48,204 nucleotides of DNA from an uncultured Mycoplasmatota bacterium (GCA_900546745.1 URDT01000008.1:1-48204), one strand, 5' to 3'; positions 38,570 through 47,263 are shown, numbered from the stretch's first letter. Notes: a model not told the origin generated them from the letters alone. Made by a program: numbers and translations.

Positions 38570-39877
38570 ATGTTTGAAAATTTAGGAGATAGATTACAAA
38601 ATGCAATTAATAAAATAAAAGGTTATGGAAAAATAACAGAAGAAAATATTAGTGAAATCACAAGAGAAATTCGTTTGGCTTTATTAGAGGCAGATGTTAA
38701 TTATGTGGTTGTAAAAGAATTTATTAATCATGTAAAGGAAAAAGCTTTAGGAGAAGAAGTATCAAAATCTTTAAAACCAGGAGAAGTTTTTGTAAAGATT
38801 GTAAAAGATGAGTTAGTAGAATTATTAGGTGGCGAAAAACAAGATTTATATACAAGTGGAAATCCTTCTATTTTAATGATGGTAGGTTTACAAGGTAGTG
38901 GTAAAACAACTTCTACAGGGAAATTAGCAAATATGCTACGTAAAAAGTATAAAAAAAATCCTTTATTAGTAGCTTGTGATGTATATAGACCAGCTGCTAT
39001 TGATCAATTAAAACAACTAGGTCGTGAGTTAAATATTGAAGTATATAGTGAAGAAAGCAAAAATCCAGTTGAAATTGCTTATCATGCAGTAGAGTTTGCT
39101 AAAGAGAACCATTATGATTATGTATTAATTGATACAGCAGGTAGACTACAAATAGATGAACAATTAATGCAAGAATTAGAGTGTATGAATGATACTGTAA
39201 AACCAAATGAGATTTTATTAGTAATTGACAGTATGATGGGACAGGATGCTATTAATGTTATTGAAGGATTTAATAGTAAACTACCATTAACAGGTGCAAT
39301 TTTAACAAAGTTAGATGGTGATACAAGAGGTGGAGCCGCTTTATCTATTCGTCATTTAACAAATATTCCAATTAAATTTATTGGTGTTAGTGAAAAATTA
39401 GATGGGTTAGAAGAATTTTATCCAGAACGTATGGCTACTCGTATTTTAGGTATGGGTGACATTATGACAATGTTAGAAAAAGCAGAGTCTGTGATGGATG
39501 AAGAAGTTGCTATGAAAACAGCTAAAAAGATGCAAAAGGGTACTTTTGATTTAGATGATTTTTTAGCACAAATGCAACAAATTAAGAAACTAGGACCCCT
39601 AGAAAATTTAATTAAAATGATTCCTGGTGCTAAAAAAATGGGACTTAATAATGTTAAGATTAATCCTAAAGATATGGCTCATGTTGAAGCAATTATTCAA
39701 TCGATGACACCAGAGGAAAGACAAAATCCAAATATTCTAAAAGCTAGTAGAAAACAAAGAATAGCAAAGGGTAGTGGAAGAAGTGTTGAGGAAGTAAATA
39801 GACTTTTAAAACAATTTGAAGAAATGAAAAAGATGATGAAAATGATGCAAAATGGGAATTTTAAAATGCCATTTTAG
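38570..39877 (+). CDS. ffh: Signal recognition particle protein Ffh (SRP54)
   Basis: A GTPase that binds signal peptides and SRP RNA for co-translational targeting to FtsY/SecYEG. 435 residues: N domain (1-85), G domain with GLQGSGKTT, DVYRPAAIDQL, DTAGR, TKLDGD and GVSEKLDGLEEF, then the Met-rich M domain ending MKKMMKMMQNGNFKMPF. RBS GGTGAT. A short hairpin region follows. The usual partner ylxM is not upstream, and no SRP RNA gene was seen. Confidence 0.97.
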   Translation: MFENLGDRLQNAINKIKGYGKITEENISEITREIRLALLEADVNYVVVKEFINHVKEKALGEEVSKSLKPGEVFVKIVKDELVELLGGEKQDLYTSGNPSILMMVGLQGSGKTTSTGKLANMLRKKYKKNPLLVACDVYRPAAIDQLKQLGRELNIEVYSEESKNPVEIAYHAVEFAKENHYDYVLIDTAGRLQIDEQLMQELECMNDTVKPNEILLVIDSMMGQDAINVIEGFNSKLPLTGAILTKLDGDTRGGAALSIRHLTNIPIKFIGVSEKLDGLEEFYPERMATRILGMGDIMTMLEKAESVMDEEVAMKTAKKMQKGTFDLDDFLAQMQQIKKLGPLENLIKMIPGAKKMGLNNVKINPKDMAHVEAIIQSMTPEERQNPNILKASRKQRIAKGSGRSVEEVNRLLKQFEEMKKMMKMMQNGNFKMPF

Positions 39878-39919
39878 ATAATTTAAAAAACTATAAACAA
39901 ATATCATATTCAAAAGAAA

Positions 39920-39951
39920 CCTTACCTCATAGTATAAACTAGGTAAGGGGG
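39920..39951 (+). promoter_or_regulatory. Hairpin adjoining the RBS of the CotD-like gene
   Basis: CCTTACCT/AGGTAAGG, an 8-bp stem whose 3' arm runs into the Shine-Dalgarno AAGGGGGA. It could mask the RBS or act as an RNA stability element. Confidence 0.45.
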
Positions 39952-39958
39952 AATTAAA

Positions 39959-40243
39959 ATGTTTAGAAATAATTGTTGTTGTGGCTCAAGACAAAATATG
40001 GGAATGTTTAATAATGGTTTTATGACAGCTCAACCTATGATGGAACAACAAGTTATTGAACCAACAATTACAAAGTGTGTTGAACAAGAATTCTATCATG
40101 AAGTACCACATGTTTGTCCTATTCATACTCATACAATTAATAAACATATTTACAAACATACTTATACTCCACAATATTCTTGTAGTGAGGAATGTCAAGT
40201 TGAAAATATCGATTGTGGAAAATGTTCTGGATTTATGCAATAA
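39959..40243 (+). CDS. CotD-like spore-coat-type protein
   Basis: A 94-residue, Cys/His-rich protein with CCCGS near the start, then VPHVCPIHTHTINKHIYKHT and YSCSEECQVENIDCGKC. The VP-xx-P-xHT-xxNxxxxKH pattern resembles the CotD family of inner spore-coat proteins in Bacillus. It has 9 Cys and 6 His, so cross-linking or metal binding is plausible. Nothing else in the window is sporulation-specific, so a coat role is only inferred from similarity. Single-gene unit with its own terminator. Confidence 0.65.
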   Translation: MFRNNCCCGSRQNMGMFNNGFMTAQPMMEQQVIEPTITKCVEQEFYHEVPHVCPIHTHTINKHIYKHTYTPQYSCSEECQVENIDCGKCSGFMQ

Positions 40244-40270
40244 AAAGGTAAAAATTTTACCTTTTTATTT
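40242..40270 (+). terminator. Terminator of the CotD-like gene
   Basis: AAAAAGGTAAAA/TTTTACCTTTTT stem at the stop codon with trailing Ts. Confidence 0.88.
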
Positions 40271-40335
40271 TGGAAATATGTCTAGTTGTTTGTCATTGGA
40301 ATTTGTTAATTGGGTATTATAATTAGTAAATAAAA

Positions 40336-40364
40336 TTGACGAATACGTAAACTTTGTATATACT
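40336..40364 (+). promoter_or_regulatory. Promoter of the 40388 gene
   Basis: TTGACG, 17-bp spacer, TATACT, 24 bases before the ATG. Confidence 0.8.
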
Positions 40365-40387
40365 ATAAATAAGTGGAGATGATTAGT

Positions 40388-40822
40388 ATGGAACATGAAG
40401 ATGGTGTAATTATTATTACTCAAGATGGAGAAGAAATAGTATGTAATAGAGATGATATAAATACTCATCATTGGTGTTGTTTTTCTGAGATAGAAAACAA
40501 GTTAAATTTAGATTCGAATGGTGGAAATGATGCAATGGAGCATGCTTGGTATTTGGCGAGAAAAGGTATCATTTCATTTCAAGTCGTAAAAAATCAGCCC
40601 AATCTTATTGTATCACCTGAAGTCGATATGGTATCACCTGTTCAATTTGAAAAAATGCATGAAGTTGTAAAAAATTTTAGTGATGAAGATGAATTTGGAG
40701 TCGAGCTAGTTTCAAACAATGAGCATAGACCAATTATAATAAACGATAGTGATGTATTTGGATTCGATGAATTAAATGAAATATTTCATTTAGATGATTT
40801 AGAAAAACATAAAACAAGATAA
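40388..40822 (+). CDS. Acidic soluble protein of unknown function
   Basis: 144 residues from ATG 40388, which has GGAGATG nine bases upstream. It starts with a beta-rich segment (DGVIIITQDGEEIVCNRDDI) containing HHWCCF, then two short helical parts and an acidic end (FGFDELNEIFHLDDLEKH). No membrane segment, no known catalytic motif. It has its own consensus promoter and terminator. Family not recognised. Confidence 0.7.
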   Translation: MEHEDGVIIITQDGEEIVCNRDDINTHHWCCFSEIENKLNLDSNGGNDAMEHAWYLARKGIISFQVVKNQPNLIVSPEVDMVSPVQFEKMHEVVKNFSDEDEFGVELVSNNEHRPIIINDSDVFGFDELNEIFHLDDLEKHKTR

Positions 40823-40851
40823 GTTTATCTAAATATAAATACATTTACACT

Positions 40852-40875
40852 AAAAAAGGACTTAAGCCTTTTTTT
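40852..40875 (+). terminator. Terminator after the 40388 gene
   Basis: AAAAAAGG/CCTTTTTT stem with a 7-base loop and T run. Confidence 0.85.
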
Positions 40876-40888
40876 CTTTATTGTTAAT

Positions 40889-40897
40889 TGATATAAT
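40889..40897 (+). promoter_or_regulatory. Extended -10 for the DUF2207-like gene
   Basis: TGATATAAT, 22 bases before ATG 40920. Confidence 0.6.
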
Positions 40898-40919
40898 GAT
40901 ACTAGATAGTAGGTGTTGT

Positions 40920-41870
40920 ATGAAGAAAATAGGCATGATAACTTTTTTTGGATATTTATGTTCTCTTTTATTAGAAATGTTAATTTTTTTGATTTTTCCA
41001 GAAGCAGATTCTCTTTTTAACGGTAATCTTATTATGAATCTGGTATTATTTTTTGTACTTCCAGTTTTTCTTTTTTTACCATTTTATTCATTTATAATGT
41101 GGATATTTTTAGGCAATTTTTATGGTAGAAAAAAAGAACCATTAAAAATAGATTTCTTAAAAGAAAAAGATTATTATAGAGAAATTATAACACAATATTC
41201 TTCTCTTGAATTAAGTTATATTGATGACTATAAAATTGATTATAAAAAAGATTTAGTGGCAACTTTATTATCCTTACAATTAAAGAAAAAAATAAATATC
41301 CAAGGTGATGATATTAAAATAATTGACGATTCTTCTTTTTCATTAAGAAAGATTGAAGAGTACATATTAAGTAATATTAAATTTGGTAAATTATTGATAA
41401 ATGGTCAAACATTAAAACAAAAACTTATCGAAGATGCTATTAAAGATAACCTTATTAGAAAAGAACAATTTAAAGATTATTCTAAAAAAGTCTTTTCACT
41501 TGGTATTTTTATTGTAATTATGTATTATTGGTATAAGTATAGAGAAATGATTCCTGTTAATAATATATTGTTTGATTTAATATATTGCTTCGTTGATTAT
41601 TTAGGAAAACCTATTTTAATAGGTTGTACTGGATTTTTAATAGGATTTATCATCAGCAAAAAAAATTCTTATATCAGAACTGAAAAAGGTTACGAGATTC
41701 ATACTAAATTAGAAGGATTAAAATACTTTTTAAAGGATTTTGGTAATATGTCCCATAAGGAAAAGGAAGAATTACCACTATGGGAAGATTACCTAACATA
41801 TTCTGTATTATTTGGTATGAATAAGAATATTGTTGCTGATATGGAAAAATATATAGAAATTAATAAATAA
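40920..41870 (+). CDS. DUF2207-like membrane protein
   Basis: 316 residues from ATG 40920 (AGGTG four bases ahead). Two N-terminal membrane segments lie at ~4-25 and 37-65. A cytosolic part resembles the DUF2207 middle region (YREIITQYSSLELSYIDDYK), then two more segments at ~195-260. The tail motif LEGLKYFLKDFGNMSHKEKE with LPLWEDYLTYSVLFGMNK is typical of DUF2207/YciQ proteins. The large extracellular N-terminal domain of that family is missing. Function unknown. Confidence 0.75.
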   Translation: MKKIGMITFFGYLCSLLLEMLIFLIFPEADSLFNGNLIMNLVLFFVLPVFLFLPFYSFIMWIFLGNFYGRKKEPLKIDFLKEKDYYREIITQYSSLELSYIDDYKIDYKKDLVATLLSLQLKKKINIQGDDIKIIDDSSFSLRKIEEYILSNIKFGKLLINGQTLKQKLIEDAIKDNLIRKEQFKDYSKKVFSLGIFIVIMYYWYKYREMIPVNNILFDLIYCFVDYLGKPILIGCTGFLIGFIISKKNSYIRTEKGYEIHTKLEGLKYFLKDFGNMSHKEKEELPLWEDYLTYSVLFGMNKNIVADMEKYIEINK

Positions 41871-41897
41871 TATAAAATAGTGATTTTAAAAGAAATA

Positions 41898-41906
41898 TGA
41901 TATAAT
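41898..41906 (+). promoter_or_regulatory. Extended -10 for the M23 peptidase gene
   Basis: TGATATAAT, 32 bases before the ATG. Confidence 0.6.
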
Positions 41907-41938
41907 GAAATATATGAGTTATAAGAATAGAGGAAGAT

Positions 41939-43081
41939 ATGAAGAATATAATAAGAGAAGTTACATTTTTTTGTATAATGATGATAATATGTCCATCATT
42001 AACTCAAGCAATAACTTTAAAAGAATATGAAGATCAGGTAGCAAAATATACAGCAGAGTTACAAGATAAACAAAATCAAATTGCAACTAGTGAGGAAGAA
42101 ATTTCTAAGATAAAGGAAACCATTAGTAGTATTAAAAAGCAAATTAATGAAGTTGGTGTACAGATGAATCAACTAGAAGCTGAAATTACTAATAGTAGTA
42201 TTCAGATTAGCCAAAAACAAGAACAAATTAAAAAAATTATGAATTATTATCAAGTATCTAGTAGTAGTAATTCTTATATGGAATATGTTTTTGGAGCGGA
42301 TAGTATTACCGATATGATTTATCGATTTGCTGTTTCTGAACAACTTGCTTCTTACAACGATAGAACAATTAAAGAATTAAATGACCTAATTGAAAAAAAT
42401 CAAAAGAAAAAGAATGAATTAAATGCAAAACAAGCAGAATTAGGTAAATTAAATTCACAACTATATGAGGAACAAACAAAAATAGAATCTGGTATTAGTG
42501 AAATTGAAGGAACTTTGCCATCTACAACAAGTCAAATTGCTTTTTATCAAAAAAAGGTAGACTATTATAAAGCAAGAGGATGTAAATCAAATGATGTCAT
42601 AGGCGTAACTTGTGACGTTTCAAGCAGTATAGCAATCATAGGACCAAATGGATTTCGATTCCCAGTAAATGGTGGAAGAATTACTCAAAACTATGGAAAT
42701 AACGGACATAAGGGAGCTGATATAGGAAAATCATGTGGTGCACCTATCTATGCAGTCGCACCAGGAAAAGTTTATTATGTTGGAAATGATTTAGATAAAT
42801 ATGGTGCTAATATGGTATTAATCGTTCATAATGTTAATGGAAAATTAGTATTCTCTCAATATGCTCACTTAAGTGGATACAATGTATCTGTAAATGAAAT
42901 TGTAGATACGGATACTGTAATTGGATATATGGGAAATACAGGTTATTCATTTGGATGTCACTTACATTTAGAAATGTCTGAAAATGTTGGATGGGGATAT
43001 GTAGGTGGTACATCGAACGGTTTCTATTCAAAATATGTTAAAAATATTATTAGTCCATTTAAATATGTACCAAGACCTTAA
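41939..43081 (+). CDS. Secreted coiled-coil M23 peptidoglycan endopeptidase (EnvC/CwlO-like layout)
   Basis: A 380-residue protein. It has a signal peptide (cleavage likely after SLTQA, ~residue 24), then two long coiled-coil segments (~28-100 and 140-195) as in EnvC/PcsB-type division hydrolases. A C-terminal LytM/M23 domain has HKGADIG (zinc His and Asp) and CHLHLEMS (HxH); both zinc motifs are intact, so it should be enzymatically active. A CwlO/PcsB-like role activated by FtsEX is a reasonable guess, though FtsEX is not in the window. Confidence 0.92.
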   Translation: MKNIIREVTFFCIMMIICPSLTQAITLKEYEDQVAKYTAELQDKQNQIATSEEEISKIKETISSIKKQINEVGVQMNQLEAEITNSSIQISQKQEQIKKIMNYYQVSSSSNSYMEYVFGADSITDMIYRFAVSEQLASYNDRTIKELNDLIEKNQKKKNELNAKQAELGKLNSQLYEEQTKIESGISEIEGTLPSTTSQIAFYQKKVDYYKARGCKSNDVIGVTCDVSSSIAIIGPNGFRFPVNGGRITQNYGNNGHKGADIGKSCGAPIYAVAPGKVYYVGNDLDKYGANMVLIVHNVNGKLVFSQYAHLSGYNVSVNEIVDTDTVIGYMGNTGYSFGCHLHLEMSENVGWGYVGGTSNGFYSKYVKNIISPFKYVPRP

Positions 43082-43100
43082 AGATAGAAATGGAGTTTAT

Positions 43101-43607
43101 ATGAATAAAGAACAATTAAGAAATCAATATTATGAATCAATTGACCAAGTCATTGATTTACAAATAAAAATAGAAGAATTCACCCAAAAGTGGTTAGATG
43201 GTGAATATAATACAAAATACATAAATGAAGTGTTAGAAAAGGCTAATCATAAATTAGATATATTGAAAGCACAAAGTAATGAATACTATAAGAAATATAT
43301 GATGGAATTAGAAAGAGAACACAATCTAAAGAGTGCGAAAAATACAATTCGCTTTCAATTAGGATTAAAGCCAGATGAGATTATTATAACAGGTGGTGTT
43401 GCTTCGAAAAATCCTTCAGAAACACATTTAATAGGTAGAGAAAAATCAAAAGAAGAATTGATTGAAGAAAAAGAGGAAGCCTTTGCTTCTGTTAGACAAA
43501 TGGTTGCTACAAAACAAATTTCACTCGCACAAGCATCTAGTCTAAAGTCTCAAGTAGAATTAGTTTACAATTCAAAATTACAAGAATTTAGTAGTAAACA
43601 AAAATAA
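43101..43607 (+). CDS. Helical protein of unknown function
   Basis: 168 residues from ATG 43101 with GGAG six bases before. A longer frame reaching into the upstream gene lacks an RBS. It is highly charged and helical throughout (SIDQVIDLQIKIEEFTQKWL, then EKANHKLDILKAQSNEYYKK), with a short non-helical GLKPDEIIITGGVASKNP in the middle. No signal peptide. It lies 19 bases after the M23 gene, so probably co-transcribed. Family not recognised. Confidence 0.65.
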   Translation: MNKEQLRNQYYESIDQVIDLQIKIEEFTQKWLDGEYNTKYINEVLEKANHKLDILKAQSNEYYKKYMMELEREHNLKSAKNTIRFQLGLKPDEIIITGGVASKNPSETHLIGREKSKEELIEEKEEAFASVRQMVATKQISLAQASSLKSQVELVYNSKLQEFSSKQK

Positions 43608-43665
43608 TTTCTTTACTAGAAACCTAAAATATTGTAAAATAGTATTTGATTTGGGAGGAGTTATC

Positions 43666-44382
43666 ATGGGAAGAGCTTATGAAGTAAGAAAAGCAAGTAT
43701 TCAAAAAACTGGTGCTGCACGTGGGAAAATTTATACGATGTATGCAAAAGAAATTTATCAAGCTGCTAAAAATGGAGGAACAGAAGTAGCTAGTAACGCA
43801 ACTTTAAAAAGATTATTAGATAGAGCAAAAAAAGAACAAGTTCCAAATGATATTATCAAAAGAGCAATTGATAAAGTAAATAGTGGTGCTGATGAAACTT
43901 ATACAAGCGCAACTTATGAAATATTTGGACCAGCAGGATCTACATTGATTGTAGAATGTTTAACAGATAATTTAAATAGAAGTGTTAGTGATTTAAGAGC
44001 TGTAGTTAATAAATGTCATATTAAAATGGGATCAATTGGTAGTGTATCATTTAATTATGATCATTTATGTGTTATTAGTTTTAAAGGATTAGATGAAGAA
44101 CAAGTAATGGATACTTTAATTGAAAATGATGTAGATATCATTGATATGGAAGAAGATAACGATGAAATAGTTATTTATGGTAATCCTCAAGATTCTTATC
44201 AAATAAAAGAAGCGATTACAAAAAAATTGCCAGATGTGGAATTTAATATGGATGAAATAACATATATTCCAAAAGAAAAAATAACATTAGAAGGAGAAAA
44301 TAAAGAATTATTTGAAAGAACTCTTAGAATGTTAGATGAAGTAGAAGATGTACAAAACGTATATCATAATGTAGAATTATAA
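43666..44382 (+). CDS. yebC: YebC/PmpR family protein
   Basis: The YebC/TACO1 family binds the ribosome or DNA and helps translation of difficult motifs or acts as a regulator. 238 residues from ATG 43666 (GGGAGGAG ahead). Family blocks: KIYTMYAKEIYQAAKNGG, LKRLLDRAKKEQVPNDII, YEIFGPAGSTLIVECLTDN and MGSIGSVSFNYDH. The MGRAYEVRKASI start resembles the YeeN-type subgroup. The glyS T-box begins right after its stop. Confidence 0.93.
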   Translation: MGRAYEVRKASIQKTGAARGKIYTMYAKEIYQAAKNGGTEVASNATLKRLLDRAKKEQVPNDIIKRAIDKVNSGADETYTSATYEIFGPAGSTLIVECLTDNLNRSVSDLRAVVNKCHIKMGSIGSVSFNYDHLCVISFKGLDEEQVMDTLIENDVDIIDMEEDNDEIVIYGNPQDSYQIKEAITKKLPDVEFNMDEITYIPKEKITLEGENKELFERTLRMLDEVEDVQNVYHNVEL

Positions 44383-44383
44383 A

Positions 44384-44511
44384 TCAATGCGATGACTAGG
44401 TGTGGAATCCTAAGAGCAATATAAATATGAGCTGATTCTTTTAGAATAAGTAAGGTGGAACCGCGATTTAAATCGTCCTTACATTTTAAAGGAGTCTTTT
44501 TCTTTAAAGAG
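44384..44511 (+). promoter_or_regulatory. Unusually short T-box leader upstream of the LOG gene and glyS
   Basis: The conserved T-box AAGGTGGAACCGCG is at 44452-44465, preceded by a stem III hairpin (ATTCT/AGAAT) and followed by a terminator-like TCCTT/AAGGA and T run. Only ~65 bases lie before it after the yebC stop, so stem I is minimal. A hairpin CTAGG/CCTAAG has loop TGTGGAAT, where GGA (Gly) at 44404-44406 is followed by A, as a specifier would be. That loop could equally be the usual distal loop. No standard GAAAnnnA context is present. Confidence 0.75.
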
Positions 44512-44518
44512 GTGAAAT

Positions 44519-45067
44519 ATGAACGTATTAATATTAACTTCATCGAGAGATGAAATTGATGATTATTATAAAAGTATTGCTAGAAGTATATCTAGGTTTT
44601 TGGCTACCAATGATTGTAATTTAGTTTTTGGTGGATGTTCTACTTCTATGATGGGAATTTGTTATCAGGAATTTGTAAAACAAGGTAGAGAAATTTATTC
44701 ATTTACAACTTCAAAATATATTGATGATTTAGAAAATTTAAGAAAAAGTAAAAATTTTATTTGTGATACAACTTTTGAATTAAAAAGAAATATGTTTTTA
44801 AATAGTGATTTTATTGTATGTTTACCTGGAGGAGTAGGAACTTATTCAGAGCTTTTATGTTACATAGAAGAAAAAAGATCCAATGATAATGATAAACCAA
44901 TTATCATTTATGATGAAAATGAATTTTATACTCCAGTTATCAAAATTTTAAAGGAACTTGTTCAAGAAAAATTTGTAGATGCTAATATTTTTGATATGTT
45001 TTCTATAGTTAGGAACAAAAATGAATTAGAAAATAAATTTTATGAAATAAAAGGGAGAGTGAAATAA
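44519..45067 (+). CDS. LOG-family (lysine decarboxylase-like Rossmann) protein
   Basis: A 182-residue protein. A Rossmann start (VLILTSSRDEIDDYY), VFGGCSTSMMG and the LOG signature PGGVGTYSE are present, with an Arg in ELKRNMF replacing the common MHxRK. Members hydrolyse nucleoside monophosphates to free base and ribose phosphate. Unexpectedly it lies between a T-box and glyS and should be co-regulated with tRNA-Gly charging. RBS AGAGGTGA. One-base overlap with glyS. Confidence 0.85.
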   Translation: MNVLILTSSRDEIDDYYKSIARSISRFLATNDCNLVFGGCSTSMMGICYQEFVKQGREIYSFTTSKYIDDLENLRKSKNFICDTTFELKRNMFLNSDFIVCLPGGVGTYSELLCYIEEKRSNDNDKPIIIYDENEFYTPVIKILKELVQEKFVDANIFDMFSIVRNKNELENKFYEIKGRVK

Positions 45068-46446
45068 TGGAACAATTAACAATGGAAAAATTAGTAAATT
45101 TATGTAAACAATATGGATTTATTTTTAGTGGTAGTGAAATTTATGGTGGTTTAGCGAATACTTGGGATTATGGTCCACTAGGAGTAGAACTAAAAAATAA
45201 TGTAAAAAAAGCTTGGATGAAACGTTTTATTCAAGAAAATAGATATAATGTTGGAATGGATAGTGCGATTTTAATGAATCCAAAAACTTGGGAAGCAAGT
45301 GGTCATTTATCAACTTTTTCTGATCCTTTAATTGATTGTAAAGAATGTAAATCTAGATTTAGAGCAGATAAATTAATTGAAGACTTTACAAATGGAGAAG
45401 AAACTGGTGATGGTTGGTCTAATGAAAAATTAATTGATTACATCAAAGAACATAATATTGTTTGTCCAAAATGTGGAAAAATGAATTACACAGATATTCG
45501 TCAATTTAACTTAATGTTTAAAACATTCCAAGGAGTTACAGAAGATGCGAAAAGTACGATTTATTTAAGACCTGAAACAGCTCAAGGAATTTTTGTGAAT
45601 TTTAAAAATGTAGAACGTTCTATGAGATTAAAACTTCCATTTGGAATAGGACAAATAGGAAAAAGTTTTCGTAATGAAATTACACCAGGTAACTTTACTT
45701 TTAGAACCCGTGAATTTGAGCAAATGGAATTAGAATTTTTTTGTAAGCCTGGAACAGAATTAGAATGGTTTAACTATTGGAAAAACTATGCTTATAAATG
45801 GTTACTTGATTTAGGAATGAAACAAGAAAATATTAGAATGAGAGATCATGAAAAAGAAGAACTTTGTTTTTATAGTAATGCTACAACAGATTTTGAGTTT
45901 AAATTTCCATTTGGCTGGGGTGAACTTTGGGGAGTAGCTAGTAGAACCAATTATGACTTATCCAGACATATGGAAGTTTCTAAAGAAAATTTAGAATATT
46001 TAGATCCTGAAACAAACGAAAAATATATTCCTTATGTAATTGAACCAAGTTTAGGATGTGATCGTATGGTATTAGCAGTTTTATGTAATGCTTACTATGC
46101 AGAACATTTAGAAAATGGTGATATTAGAGAAGTTATGCAATTTCATCCTGCTTTAGCGCCTTATAAAGTAGCTATACTTCCTTTAATTAAGAAATTTCAT
46201 AGTGAAAAAGCTATGGAGGTTTATCAAAATTTAAGTAAATATTTTATGATTTCTTATGATGAATCAGGAAATATTGGAAAAAGATATCGTAGACAAGATA
46301 TCATGGGAACTCCATTTTGTATTACAATTGATGATGAAACTTTGAATCATGGTACTGTAACAGTAAGAGATCGTGATACTATGGAACAAGTTACTTTAAA
46401 ATTAGAAGAAGTAAAAGATTATATTGAAAAGAAGATGGAGATATAA
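45067..46446 (+). CDS. glyS: Glycyl-tRNA synthetase, dimeric (class IIA) type
   Basis: Charges tRNA-Gly. 459 residues of the alpha2 type (single chain), as in Mollicutes and many Bacilli, not the alpha/beta form. Motifs: FSGSEIYGGLANTWDYGPLG at the start, zinc-type CKECKSRF and CPKCGK, motif 2 FRNEITPGNFTFRTREFEQM, motif 3 IEPSLGCDRMVLAVL, and an anticodon-binding C-terminus (YDESGNIGKRYRRQD). ATG shares its first base with the LOG stop. The RBS is GGGAG in the end of that gene. Confidence 0.96.
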   Translation: MEQLTMEKLVNLCKQYGFIFSGSEIYGGLANTWDYGPLGVELKNNVKKAWMKRFIQENRYNVGMDSAILMNPKTWEASGHLSTFSDPLIDCKECKSRFRADKLIEDFTNGEETGDGWSNEKLIDYIKEHNIVCPKCGKMNYTDIRQFNLMFKTFQGVTEDAKSTIYLRPETAQGIFVNFKNVERSMRLKLPFGIGQIGKSFRNEITPGNFTFRTREFEQMELEFFCKPGTELEWFNYWKNYAYKWLLDLGMKQENIRMRDHEKEELCFYSNATTDFEFKFPFGWGELWGVASRTNYDLSRHMEVSKENLEYLDPETNEKYIPYVIEPSLGCDRMVLAVLCNAYYAEHLENGDIREVMQFHPALAPYKVAILPLIKKFHSEKAMEVYQNLSKYFMISYDESGNIGKRYRRQDIMGTPFCITIDDETLNHGTVTVRDRDTMEQVTLKLEEVKDYIEKKMEI

Positions 46447-47147
46447 TGGATATTGTATATTTAGGAAGAATTCTAGTTTGCTTTATCCTAAGTTTCTTTA
46501 TTGGATTAGAACGTCAGTGGCATAGAAGGATAACAGGACTTAGAACAAACGTTTTAGTATGTTTAGGTTCATTCTTATTCACTTATATTGCTGTTTGTTT
46601 AAATATTACTTCTGATTCTACTAGAATTGCAGCCCAAGTAGTATCTGGAATTGGTTTCTTAGGTGCTGGAGTGATTTTAAAAGATGGTGGCCAAGTTACA
46701 GGACTAAATACAGCAGCTACTTTATGGTGTAATGCTGCAATTGGTGTTTTATGTGCTTACGGATTATTAGAAGAAGCCATTGTAGGAACAGCATTTATTT
46801 TAATTTCCAATATTTTACTTCGAAAATTAAATATCAAAATGTTAGATAGAGATATTCAAAATAATGATAATTATATTATTACATTAGTTTGTAAAGAAAA
46901 ATTTGGATTACAGTATCGAAAAGAAATTACGAATTGGATTGAAAAAAATAATTTACTTTTGAAAGAGATTAGCTGTTATGATATAGAAGAAGGAAAACTA
47001 AAAATAAAAACCTATTTATCTGCTCATAATGTTAATGAGGTACAAAAAGTTATTCATCATTTTAGTATGGATAGCAATATAGTTTCTGTTTCCTTTAAAG
47101 TACCTTCAGAAGAATTTAAGAAAGCTGTAGAAACAGATGAAGTATAG
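46446..47147 (+). CDS. MgtC/SapB family membrane protein
   Basis: A 233-residue protein. The N-terminal MgtC domain has four to five helices with signatures GLERQWHRRITGLRTN, AAQVVSGIGFLGAGVILKDG and VTGLNTAATLWCNAAIG. The soluble C-terminal domain (~145-233) is ACT-like. MgtC proteins modulate magnesium homeostasis and ATP synthase in pathogens; the role here is unknown. Its ATG overlaps the glyS stop, so it is in the same operon, and a terminator follows. Confidence 0.92.
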   Translation: MDIVYLGRILVCFILSFFIGLERQWHRRITGLRTNVLVCLGSFLFTYIAVCLNITSDSTRIAAQVVSGIGFLGAGVILKDGGQVTGLNTAATLWCNAAIGVLCAYGLLEEAIVGTAFILISNILLRKLNIKMLDRDIQNNDNYIITLVCKEKFGLQYRKEITNWIEKNNLLLKEISCYDIEEGKLKIKTYLSAHNVNEVQKVIHHFSMDSNIVSVSFKVPSEEFKKAVETDEV

Positions 47148-47153
47148 TTTTAT

Positions 47154-47203
47154 AAGAAATAACATTTTCTATGAAAAACCAGAAAAAGTTATTTCTTTTT
47201 TTT
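47154..47203 (+). terminator. Terminator of the glyS-mgtC operon
   Basis: AAGAAATAAC/GTTATTTCTT outer stem with inner partial pairing and a T run. Confidence 0.8.
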
Positions 47204-47263
47204 AACTTCTATGATAAAATTAATGTAGTTAATGTAAAGTATCAAACTAGAGGAGGAATAAAA

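Noticed and set aside
40056..40322. Alternative-frame ORFs over the CotD-like gene (both strands)
   Set aside because: They overlap a better-supported gene with RBS, Cys/His pattern and terminator at its stop codon.
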